The position numbers and the translations under genes were made by a program. Source: Paraspadella gotoi (taxonomy: Eukaryota > Chaetognatha). From it: a DNA stretch of 64,000 nucleotides. The notes under the pieces were generated by a model that was not told the origin of the DNA, searched no databases, and saw only the letters and a list, made by a program, of their open reading frames with translations. The stretch spans positions 17,486,502 through 17,550,501 of the forward strand of contig CM119268.1 in assembly GCA_051294375.1 (NCBI GenBank). Direction: 5' to 3'. The first letter of the stretch is position 1, and each line of letters starts with the position of its first letter. Shown here one piece after another: positions 1-11,700 of this stretch.

Positions 1-1560
1 AAGGGCTCAAGGACAAACACGGCGATCAATGAAGGTGGAGGATCGCGAAGAAACCAAAACAAAACATAACAAAACAAAACATGAGAGAAAAAAAGGAGAA
101 GATACGAGCGGAGCTTTGACACTGACAAAGCTCAACTATGATGAGAAACGCGTTTAAATATGATGAATAAATATGTATTAATATCTATTATTAGTACGGG
201 AATGATAAAGAAATGATATGGTCAGCGATATCAGGCCAATGAATACATGTATTAACTTATGAACAGGGAAGATTACAAAATTACGACAAAATATCTTAAC
301 TTTTAAATGCTTTTGTTTTACATTTCTGTCTCAGTCTAACTATACTCCAGTTAATACTTCGCGTATTCTCTAGATAATTAAATATTAAGCAAATACGCCA
401 ACGTTCCTACGACTTAGGTAGCAAGAAATACTGCCTTTTGCCTCATAACCTTACTAAACAGTAGCTGAACTATTTATTGAAGTAAATCCTCCAAAGAAAA
501 ACTATAAAAAGTTCAAAAATATAATGCATACATGGCACAGTTCAAATACAATTTCATTGAAATATTATAATAGTAAATCAATAACAATCAAGAAATAAGA
601 AGAAAAGGCCTGTAAAATCTGTGAAATCTGGACATTTAAATTTGCATAAGGAAAGAAAAAAAAAAGAATAAATTGGAAAAAAAATTGACGGCGTCTGATA
701 AAAAGGCTTATACTAAATCTTTTCCTCTTTAATCTATCTTCTTACCTTGGCGTCGCAAAGGATAATTTTTTTGGTTGTGTGCGTTAAAGTCCAGCTCAAT
801 CGCCTAATAAAAATTGGAGTTTAAAATTGACATTAAGTTTGACAATTCTTAAAAACAAGATTCGTCTTTTCTTAGGAGGGTTTAAAAAGCCTAAATCTCC
901 AGTTCCAGGCACCCTCGTCCGGACTACAGATCAAATGAGCCAGGATTACGGAGGTTTGAAACCCGAAATGCACGTTGAACGAAATTGAACTTTACCCAAT
1001 CTGCCACCAGACAGTTGCTGGACCCGAGTGCAACCTGGCAACGCGCTACATCATTTGGACATTTTATCAAAGTTTAAGAATAAATTTATCTTAAATATAG
1101 TTCAAAACAATAAACAGGAAGTTCACCTCTCCTTCACTGGTGCGGGCTGTCCTCCGGTTTCCACAAAAACCCCACAACCAGTAGAATTGGAATGTCCCCA
1201 ATCGAAATGAAAATTTAGAATGAAGAGATACCGTAATGGCGTACGGATCGTTTGGGAGGGAAAAAAATTGCTTAGTTGATAGATAATTTATATATGTGTA
1301 CAGCATCAGGGCCACGGATTTTACCACCTCCAAATTTTAATATGCTGGCGGGGAATGGAGAGGCGGAGAGATTATTTGCAGTGGTTTATCATCGGGATTC
1401 CGTTCGTCGTCCCGTCGGTCGTCGGTCATGCGGTTTGGAAAATAGTACTAAAATTATACACCCGAAATAATTCCTTTTTGATGAAATAAAACCCATCCGT
1501 AAAATGAAATTATTGCCTTCCAACCACGAAATGGAATTAATTACCGTTACACTCGCAAGT
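1..1560. other. AT-rich stretch, no supported gene
   Basis: Low-GC sequence with many stop codons in every frame. Short open frames around 1.0-1.5 kb carry no splice signals or recognisable protein texture. I see nothing else in it. Confidence 0.6.
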
Positions 1561-1567
1561 GACTCAC

Positions 1568-1738
1568 CTTTGAAGTGAATGGGAATGACGATGAGTAAAT
1601 GCCGCAGACGAGGAGAAAGAAGCGATGACCAATGGCGAAATAAAGGGGAATCATCGGCGCAGGAAGGGTGAGCGTTTTTTCTGTTCCACCGATAAGTAAG
1701 ATGCGGAAACGGGCAACGACTTCGAACCATGGGCTGAT
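1568..1738 (-). CDS. Possible internal exon, hydrophobic, unassigned
   Basis: On the minus strand a CAG acceptor at about 1,739-1,741 is followed by 57 open codons and ends at a strong donor, AAAG|GTGAGT, at 1,566-1,568. The frame is phase 0 at both ends. The peptide is hydrophobic in its second half (segments such as PLYFAIGHRFFLLVCGIY), which would suit a membrane segment. No other exon of the same gene was identified on either side and another frame is also open here, so this is a candidate only. I do not recognise a family. Confidence 0.22.
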
Positions 1739-2009
1739 CTGCGATGACGGGGCCAATAGTGGCAGCTTGGAAGTAAGCCCTCAGGAGCCGGAGAGCCGGC
1801 GGATCTTGGCGTGGGAGTCGAGATCGATGCTGCTTCTGCGCCGATGATGTGCGCGCAGAGGGAGAACGTAATTTGCGCGTCGACGCGAGACGGGGATGCC
1901 GGACGTAACCCGAGTCGCCGGCCTCATTTTCGCTGGGAAGGTGAATACCCGCCGCTCCTTACGATGCCGCCGCGTCGCCACCCGAGAAAAGCCAGTGAGA
2001 CTTGAAAAT

Positions 2010-4140
2010 GTTAAATCTTTGTTGTATAATGTGCTTATTTAGCTTCTTGATGGGTTGTTGAAGCCTAATATATAAAATATATATTAATAACTGCTATTAA
2101 TTAGATGATCATCTAAGATTGAGAAGAAAGAAAGCTTTATAACCTAAAAAAGCCTACAAATTCGTTAAATTTATTAACGCTTATTGTAAATATTTTTATT
2201 TAATAAGAATTTTCATCATATGAAGAATAAGGGTTTTTGACTTATATTCGAATCGTATTTAGTGCCTATTACGCTGCCGCTCGCAAGTAATTTCTGTTAA
2301 ATAATGTATTTTATTTTTGTCCGCCGACGAGATAGCGTCACGACCCGTGGTCCAAAACTTTAGTCCGGCGCCTGTCTTGTAATTTTGACAGCATATTGTT
2401 ATGAATACTGTGTATTTATAAAATCATAAAAGAAAACCTTATTTGGATAAGTGTAAGAAACCTTAACTTTTGAGAATAAGATTCTTTGCATATATTTTTT
2501 TAATATATACTTTTTGGGAATTGCCTTGATATTCAACACTTAAAAAATTATCCTAAATAATAAAACAATAGATCCTGCTCGTTCACCTGTACAATAAGGC
2601 GCAAGTGAAGGGTTGCAGATCAAATTCGAATAGTTAATCATGAACGTCTTGAACTAAAGAATCATTGAATATATAAAAAAATTTCTTTTAAAAATTTCTT
2701 CATTATTCCGCATAATCCCCATATTTATAGCATATGTACTTACATAGAAAATGTTAAAATTTTAAAATAATGTATTCCTTAGTTTTGAAGCAGATTCGAA
2801 ATTCCTCATAAAAAAGTTCAAAAAAAAAGTTTACAGGTACAAGCCGCTCGTAATCTATCTATTCAATTTGATTTTAATATTTTTTGCTAATCCTTAACTG
2901 CACAATCATTCTTCATTTACTATATAATTTTGAGAAAAATAGAATTAAGTTGTTTCCGCATACATTTGTATCACTACTTTATTTTTAGATTTATTTATTT
3001 CAAGTCGTTACTTTTGTTTTCACTTTTGATATTATTATAATATAAAATATTTTTACCCTTTTTTCATCTTGAGTCAATGCGTCGTCCCGTAACGCCCTCA
3101 GATGACAATCAGAAGCATTAATTGATGGTCTTAAAAAGAGACGCGAAGCAAAGGATTGATAGAAAACAGTGATGCGAGAGATTCCTTCGTCCCCCTTTCT
3201 TGTGCTCCTTTAAATTCTTGATTAACTTTTCACGTGTGCTTTGTAATGCGAAATTCGTACATTTGTGATCATGATCTCTCTTAAATTAAAAAAAACGTAT
3301 TGTTACAAAGTGTAATATTTGTTCATATCATTGTTATAGTCTCATAATAAAATGTATAGTCATGGACAGATTTATTCGCTTTTCAATGAGAACTTTGATA
3401 TCGATATGGTTGTATTATTGTTTTTTTTGTTTTTTTTTTTAAATATAAATTATTGAAGTCGTTGTTCTGAGAATTTTCCTAGCCTCTCATCCTAACATTC
3501 TTGTAACTTTTCATTGTATTGCTTTTGACGAATTTTATACGTCCCACCTTCGCCCTCAGACCCCAACCGTTAATCAATTAATCATCAATCGCAGTTTCGC
3601 AAGATTCGCTTCCATCTATTTTTTTCTCTATTATTATATGTAGGCTGTTTTAAATTAAGTTCTCACCAGTAACTTTTTTACCAGCTTTTAACAATTGATT
3701 AATCGATACGATTTAATAGAATATTACCAGATGCAGTATGTGCGCACCTTTTTTAAAATACGCTTTATTGTACTTGTTGCCATAATATTATTGAGATTTG
3801 TTGTTTTAGTTATTGTATGATGTCTCTAGTTTTTCGAGTTGTAATCGTGCTATAATCATTTATTTTATTTCAATCAGTTTGTCTGGGTGTTATTTCGATT
3901 ATTTGTTAATTTGTTGTCATATTGTGTATTGTGCTATTTGAATAATTATTGCCTGTATTCAATACAACAATACATGTTATATTTTTTTTGTAGTTTATCT
4001 GAACACTCCGCTATCAATGACATCTGTTGACAGATTTAACTAACAGGTGATAGAATGCGGTTTTTTTCATTTAGATGAATCAATAAATTCAATAATGATG
4101 ATAGAAATAAAAGGACTTTTATTAAAACTCAAACATTATG
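2010..4140. other. AT-rich intergenic stretch
   Basis: No frame of useful length on either strand, no splice-bounded open segments, and no clear terminal repeats. A short stretch near 2.78-2.83 kb weakly resembles the fold-back element at 62.8-63.1 kb (both contain a GCAGATT..GAA..TTCCTC block). Otherwise I see nothing. Confidence 0.55.
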
Positions 4141-4338
4141 TCAGCGGTATTTTAGCAAAACTAAATTGTATGTAATCCATATAATCTGGCAACGATGATA
4201 CATGCATGTAAATTGTAATCGTAAACTGTAAAAGGGCTTTGAAGTATTAACGTCCGTTTTCCGCGGGCGTGATGGAGAGAAATCCTTCGGAAAACACAAA
4301 TATTCACGACCTTTGACTCGCGCCTCTGGTTCGGGGCC

Positions 4339-7300
4339 AGTTAAAATCTTGGATTCGGCCACTGCGGCTCCGTGTTCTTGGTGAAACGTGGTTTCTTGCG
4401 ACGTTGGTAACGAAAGCTTTGATTGTGTTTCGTTAGAATGATAAAGCTGCCAGGGTCATCCATGAAAGCTTTTTGGGTAAATTGGCAACCGTTCTTGAGT
4501 GTAATGTGGGTTGCGGGTACACATCCGGCGAAGGTAAGACGGTTGGAACAAGAGGATTGTAAACTGAATGAGTTATATCCTGGGTTCGCCAGTGCTGGGA
4601 GGAGGTTTACCCCTTCAAATTAAAAGTCGCCATATGGTTCGTGTTCGTTGAATCGTGTGTCGTTCATCTCACATCTTCATCCGTGTCGGAATCGAAAATG
4701 TCTGAATGCCGGCCGCTCGATTCCGTATCACATTGGAACTGTGAAAGAAAACGGTGTTCTCTTGCCAACATGGTGCGACGAATGTAGGTTTTGAGGCTCT
4801 TCGTCGAGTGGCGCGTTGTTTGGCGCGTCGAACGTTGACAGCACCGGCGTGGACTGGCCACCAAATAGGTGAATGAAGGTCAGTAGGGATTGGTTATAAT
4901 TAATATGTTGGCCAAATACGCGTTTCGGCGTTTCAAAGTCTAAAGCGGCGAATGAGACGTTTTCCGTCTACGACTCGACAGTGGCCGGGAAGATTTCCCA
5001 TTTCTCCGCGTCGGCGATCGAGAGTTTTACTATGACGATCGAATGGCAGTTGTATTCAGGCTCTTGTTCAATTTCTTCAGCATTCCAAATTTCTGGCTCC
5101 TTGTTTCTTGCGCCTCTTCAAGGTTGTGCGTGAATCGGGGCGTCAATTGCCGCTTCTGCAGGCTGAAGCTGCTTCTTGAGCTGGCGCACCTCTTTGCTGG
5201 GCAGAGCCGCCGCGCGTCGTTGTTGATGCCTGCTATAAGAAGTCTTCGCTGGTCGTTATCGCTGCATCAATTCTTAATAATTATGCTTCGTTCTCTTGAG
5301 TTTGGGTTCTTAAGGCGTTGTCATCTTCATCAAGCAAACGGGCGTGGTTCGACAGAAAAGCACACACTGTCTGCGATTGTGTTTGCGAACGGTTTTAGTC
5401 CCCTTTGCTTTTTCGTAGCGACCGTCGCCTGGCAAAACGAATGAGTCCAGTCCTGAGATGTTAAAGAAGAAAAAACGATTTTCTGAACCGACGAACCCGC
5501 TGTCCAATCTTTCTCTTTTTCGCTCTCCTTTGGGTGAAAGACCGATCTTTCTCTAAGTCTCAGCTTGCGATTCTTGGCCACTTCGTTGGTCGACCGGGTG
5601 AAGGTGTTCCAATTTTTTAGGGGGAAGGACATAAAAAAGACTTTCGTCGCGCAGGACTCGTTTTGGTTCTGTAAGTACGAACGCGAAGAATTCTGTCCCG
5701 ATGACAAGAAGCGGCATTTGACTGGTGTCGAAGAATCGGATTTAACGATTTGAGAGGCCGGATCTGGTATCCTGTTTCGATTCGATGCCAAATTCGTAGT
5801 TTAGTGGTTACCCCTATCGAAATTCGTTTCATTCTTTAGAACAAGCGTTTAGTGTAATCCACAGCAGGTCTTTTGTCCCTACGACCGAACTGATAGTGTC
5901 CTTCACTTGGCTTCGATTCTGGTCAGTTCTATGCTCTATCTCAGCTTTGTCCTCTGATTAGTTTTTTCGTCCAGCCGTGGAAATTGACACTATCCTGGAA
6001 TCTTTTTGACAATTCTTCGATCGGCATCATACTATCGCGTGCAAATCTTATCCTCTCTACATGGAAAGTTCTAGCGATTATGAAGAAAGAATCATAGAGG
6101 GTAAATCGATCTATTATTCCCTCAGAGCTTCATTGAGATTAATAGAGTGGGAGAGATTCTCCATTTTTGAAGAAGAGTCCGGGATGGGAGAGTCCTCGAG
6201 CCATATCCGACACGGGACGTCTTTCGGAGTAGCGAACGGCTCCTAACTTCGTCCGTAACGTCACCGTTACTCCGATGTGTCTTCATAGAATCGAAAGAGT
6301 TATTCGTCGCTCCGCCTCTCATTTTGGCTTCTTCCCATCCGGCCTCACAGGGCAACTATCCCGGGTCGTTCTCTCCAACCGTCGTGAGGTTAACATCTGG
6401 TCCCCGATCTTTAGCTGATCCAATGAGATTCTTGGCCCGGCGTCGTGTTCCACCACAACGCGTGTTTCCGCATGAAGCGTTTCCACCAAGCGGTTTTCAT
6501 CCTCACCCGACTGCAGAATAATGGCAGTGGCAATATTAGGAATTTGAGAAAAAGGCCGAACTGTTAGTATGACTCTATCGTAAGGAAACTGTTAGTCGAA
6601 GCGTGATTGATTCCTACGGCGAGAGGGAGAACTGTTGAATTGAAGCGTGATTGATTCCCGGTACGAGGGGGAGAAACTGTTAGTCGAACCGTTTTGGGTT
6701 TCAAGTTAAACATCGATGGATCCGCTTTTGCGACTTCCAGGTGAATTCGAATTGCCCACGGAAATTGTTCTTGTCTTTAGTATTGCTCTTCTTGGATTCT
6801 GCGTCCGAATCGTCTTCAATTTCTGACGTAGGAAAGGCGACGTCGTCCAACGACTGCATGCAGAATTTGAGGTGAAGAACTGCGCGCGATTTCTTGCAGC
6901 ATTCGCTTTATTTCCTTAGGCCTTGTTTAATTCGGCTCTATCCGGTCGTAAATCTTCTTACGCTTCGTCGTCGCTTGGATTTCTCCGTTGTCGAATGCAT
7001 CATCTTCAAGCGCCTCTTATGAATTGGAGTCGCTTCTTCCGCCGAATCCTTTCGCGCAAATGATCGAGCAGTCAACCCGATTTTCCGCTCTGATTTCGTC
7101 GAGAATAAGGATCAAGTTCTTTTTATTTCTTTTTTCATAATCTCCGTCAGCTCGTCGACGACGGACTCGTCATCTTTCCTTGATGATCGACCAACGACGT
7201 TTCCGAGTTGCCAGTCGATATTACGCCTGTTTCGCCGCGTGGTGGTGCTCGCCCGCCTGGATTGTCATCTCTGACTCCGACCTCGTTAATTTGAACACCA

Positions 7301-8560
7301 TTCGAGTGTTTGTTCGCTTGAGGAGAAGAATCAGAGACGAAGAAGAGCTGTGAATATCGTCGTGATGGCGCTGAACGACGTGCGATCCTCGGATCGGCGC
7401 CGGGTTGATAGCCTCGTAGTTCTTTGCTTCTGTCGCTGACACGTCTTCGCCCCTCGCGCGAAGTCGGCTACGCTGTTTCATCAAGGAGGCTCGTCGCCAG
7501 GAGATTTTCGAAAAGACTCGTCGAGTGACTGTCAAAGACTTCCAACATTTTGGCCGCCGTTGATCCGCTTCCCGTCAGATAGGCTTTCTCAAGGCCAGCC
7601 TGTTTCGAAACTCTCGCTGATCATCACTGTTTGATCGGTTACGCAGAGCAGGGAAAGACGAATTGTTTCCACTGATTGGGTGACCACCGTGTCACCATAT
7701 CTCCTGACTCAGGGCTCGAGACCTGAATCGTCGATTTCTCTGTCGGGATTTTCGGCAGGACGTCCTGACAGCGAAGACTCGCTGGATTCGTTTGTGACGC
7801 CATTTCGTAGTTTCTCACAATTTGCAACTTTCGTGTCTTCAAATTTTCCATTCAGTTGTTCGTTTGAATTTAAATCCGTGTATTGCTTTGTTTGGCTTTT
7901 GACTTGTGGCGACTTAAGACTCGGGAATTGAAAGTAATTTCGTTCAGATTGAGAAGATTTTCCCGGCGAGAAAAGCTTTTGATGATTGCCTTCACGTCGG
8001 GAAAACCTTTGGGCGAACGAGTTTTAATGAACGGTTCCTTCATTCGCAGTTCGTTGTTGTTGTTATTGTCGTCGTCGTCGTTTTTTCCTCGTTCTTTCGA
8101 CTACACCGTCGTCTACAGTCGACAACAGGTCATGAGGTTGAGTCTCGTTTCCGTTATTTTCTTTGAAAAATCCTCGCTCGTCGGTCGTCGATGAAATGTC
8201 CGAGCAGTGACTTTCTCGTGACGACGGCGTCCTGTAGTCGTCGACACTCGTAAGTCAAGTCTTCTCCGTTTATATAAATTCTATTGACGCCCAAATTTGT
8301 CGCCGAATTTCGCTTTGGATTTCTTGTATCAGTTCTCGTTCCTCCCGTGTCGTTCGATGTAGATTTATCCTTTATTGGATCGCGGGCGGGGATTTTAAAT
8401 GGAACGGTCCCTTAGAGAGTTTCATCGCCGACGTCGTCATGGCCTCCGTTTTCTTAACCGCTCGTTGGCTCATTTTAATTCCACGCACGTCATTGTGGCG
8501 GATTCTCAGTCGATATGGTTCGTTGAATCAGTCGCGATTGGTCCATCGTTTGACTGCCTC
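4339..8560 (-). pseudogene. Minus-strand tract with coding texture but broken frames
   Basis: Higher GC than its flanks. Read on the minus strand it gives a chain of open segments in shifting frames whose composition looks like protein, rich in S, N, D, E, K and T. Examples are about 93 codons ending at 4,339 (includes CQFTQKAFMDDPGSFIILTK), about 150 codons at 5,330-5,791, and serine/aspartate-rich segments around 7.7-8.2 kb. No single frame stays open and no start, stop or splice structure ties the segments together. It may be a decayed gene or mobile-element polyprotein, or a real gene damaged by uncorrected indels; I do not recognise the family. If the tract is real coding sequence it would lie downstream of the SLC7 gene on the same strand. 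Confidence 0.35.
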
Positions 8561-8635
8561 TCGAATGCAAAGCGGACAATTCGGCCTTCCTTTTTTTTTA
8601 TACATAATTATTGGTTAGGGCAATCCAAAAACTTG

Positions 8636-8660
8636 NNNNNNNNNNNNNNNNNNNNNNNNN
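8636..8660. other. Assembly gap (25 N)
   Basis: Run of exactly 25 N. It lies just downstream of the last recognisable exon of the SLC7 gene, so the missing transporter C-terminus may be in or beyond it. Confidence 0.99.
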
Positions 8661-8726
8661 AATGGTTTTTAAAATATTTCCAAAAACTAATTTCACCTTT
8701 TTGAATCAAAGCAAATGTTTGTATAC

Positions 8727-11700
8727 GAACCGAGAAAAACATATTCGGCAAATGTCAAGTAATTAATAAGTTGATAAACATTGCCGGCGAACAACATGGC
8801 GACCGATAGAGCGCACTCCAGTAAAACCGCGGGTACGGGAGTGGATTGGGTCACGTGGATCAGGGAAAGAACATCGGGGAGATGACCTTTAAGCGGAGAA
8901 GTGAAATTACTACGCTGTAAAATGGATTGAAAAGGGGGAATTCAACGTTGAGTGTGTAATGTTTTCTTGTAAAGAAATTAGATTAGGTAACCAAATCGTG
9001 ATACACTGTAGGTTACTCACAAATGAAACTAAAACATGAATACAAAGAAGGTATGTATTAGTTATAATAGTTATATTATATTAATTATACGTCCACCACA
9101 TGCCTTTTTGAGCTGCGACGAAGAATATTCTGGACGAGGAGAGGATGCAAGCGTTGAGTCCGCCGAAACAGGACAAGGAAACAAACAGGGACATCACCCA
9201 AGACGCTTTGCCCATGGTCCTAAATTATAGTTTGTTTATTTTTCACTGAATTTTAATTTTGTATATATTAAACCAAGCTCGCGGAGGGCTTAAACCACCA
9301 AAGCCTGTCCAAAGTCAGGGCGCAAGATAGCTTATTTATTAAATGAATGGATAATTGTTAAATTGGTTGTACCAATTTCATAAATCCGAGTCTAATTTTA
9401 ACCTTCCAAAGACCTTCCTGACGAACCGCTAACACTTCTGTAAACCACTAACTCCCACTCGCCTGTCAGCGAAGGAGAGCGCCGTCGCCTCCGACTCTCT
9501 CATCTCGTAGAGACTGAGGACGACGAATAGGACGTTCGTCATCACATAGACAAAAGTAATGAGCGGCATAGCGATAAAAATGGCCCGCGGTAAGTTCCGA
9601 GTCGCGGTTTTGAATTTCGCCTGCGCGAAAAAAAGAGTTAAATTCCGAATTTAATAATTTTTTTTAGTTTAAATATCAGGTTATGGGTTGAGGATCAGGG
9701 TTAAATTACAATTTGGGTTTAGGGATCTTGTTAAAAATTAAGTATTCGGTTTATAATAATAAAACAAAAATTCTATTTAAGATTTAAAATAAAAATTGTG
9801 GTTAAAGATTCAAGTTAAAGATGAATTAATTCAAGTAACAGATTAGAGATTAGCAGGAAAATTTTTTAAAAAATTACATAAAATTTTTAAAATTAAAAAT
9901 TAAAATTAATATCTTTAGGAAAGATATGGGAGCTTTCGGCAATTAATGTCAGAAAAGTTTTGGCGTAAGGGGCGGATATTAATAGTTTTGGGTTTGGTCC
10001 TGACGTAAGAAAGTTTAATGGTGTAGCAGGCCAAAAAAATAATCATATGTGGCGGTAATTACGCTCATACTTCACACCGTCTCACCTCCACGTGCCACCA
10101 TCCTGTGCTAGACCGAGACCGTACCTTGGGTAACCGCGCCAGTGACTGGAGGCGTCACTGAGGGTCGGAAGCACCCAAAAGCCAACAGTGAGATGCCCCA
10201 TCCCAAGGGTATCACAGGCAACCTGGCTGTTGCCATAAGTGGTGACCCTACTATCGAACACGCAACCTTCTCAGGGTAAAGCTACGACAAAATGGCGATC
10301 GGGTATGCTATGGACAAACGCCTTGCCCTTGGGGTACGCTACGACAAACGCTATGCCCCCACAACTCGCACTCTCTCTCTCTCTCCCACTATGGTAACAG
10401 TCATGTCAGACACCTCTCAGGCTTGAGAACCAGAGTGATGTTGGCCCGGGGATCCTGTGGCGGTAATTCACACCGCCTCACGTACACATCCATCAGCCAA
10501 AATCCATTGGCTCAGAGGGGAACACACCATCCCAGGCGTAGTGTTCCATCCACAGTCCTAACGACTTTCCCTCTGTGTTGGCAAAGCGAGACCGCCTAGG
10601 GTAACCGCGCCAGTGACTGGAGGCGTCACTAGGAGGTCGGAAGCCCCCAAAGCCAACAGTGAGCATCCCATCCCAATGGACATCACAGGCAACCTGGCTG
10701 TTGCCATACCATAACTAATTTCGCAATCTTACAAAATTACCCATTCAAAAAATTGAGAAAATTAAATCCGGCGTAAGTGTAGAGTCCCTGATAAAATGCG
10801 AGGCTGATGTCCGCCGGCGAAGTCTTCGATTCGGCGAATGCTTCGTCGATGGACGACGGGAAGTTTGAGCGCCGCGAGGCCATCGCCGCTATACCGAAGC
10901 CGATGATGACCAGCAACGCCGCCACCTGGGGAAAAGAGTTTTGGGGGGTGCAGCGAGAAAGGGGAGGGGTTACCGACTTACCCAGAATCTGCTTTTCAAC
11001 CAACCACAACCACATTTAACCTTCCAAACTGACCTTTGCGACGGAGAAGGCGTCTTGGATTCGCGAGGCGAGTTTGACGGAGAAGCAGTTGACCGCGGAG
11101 AGAACAAGGATGGCGAATGAGGCAAGGATCAGGTCGAGGCCTTGCGGTGGGTCGCAGGATGGGTAGATGGGCTGGAGAAAGTACTTGGCGAAGGTGATGG
11201 AGATACAGGCGTTGCTGGAGAAGGGGGGAAGAAAAGAGGTGTATGGGTATAAGGAAAAATAGTAGGAGGAGAGGGCTGGTTAATTTTACAAAATAGGAAG
11301 AAAAAAACAGGGACAGTATGTCAATTTGTACGTCATCATAATAATTTACGGTAAATTATTATTTTTAAATTTGGATTCTCCAGTCAAACCCACCTAGCCG
11401 GAAAGATAACTGAGACTTGAGTCCAGACGTACAAGAAGCTGAGAAATGATCCGTAGCTCCTCTCGATGTAGTGGTAGTCGCCGCCGGAAGAGGGCATCAA
11501 CCCGCCGAGCTCCATGTAGCAGAGTCCGCCGACGAGAGCGACGGCGCCAGAGGTGCACCACACGATCAGGGAAATCCCGACTGAACCACCGTGGATGAGG
11601 ACGCCCTGGAGGGAGGGAGAGAGAGGGGGGGAGAGAGAAAGTGTGAGGAGTGAGAGGAGGCAATGTAGAGATGGGGATGAGCAGCGGAAGAGGCGGGACA

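Noticed and set aside
900-1030. Possible tRNA-like segment
   Set aside because: A B-box-like GGTTTGAAACC is present, but I could not fold acceptor, D and anticodon arms.
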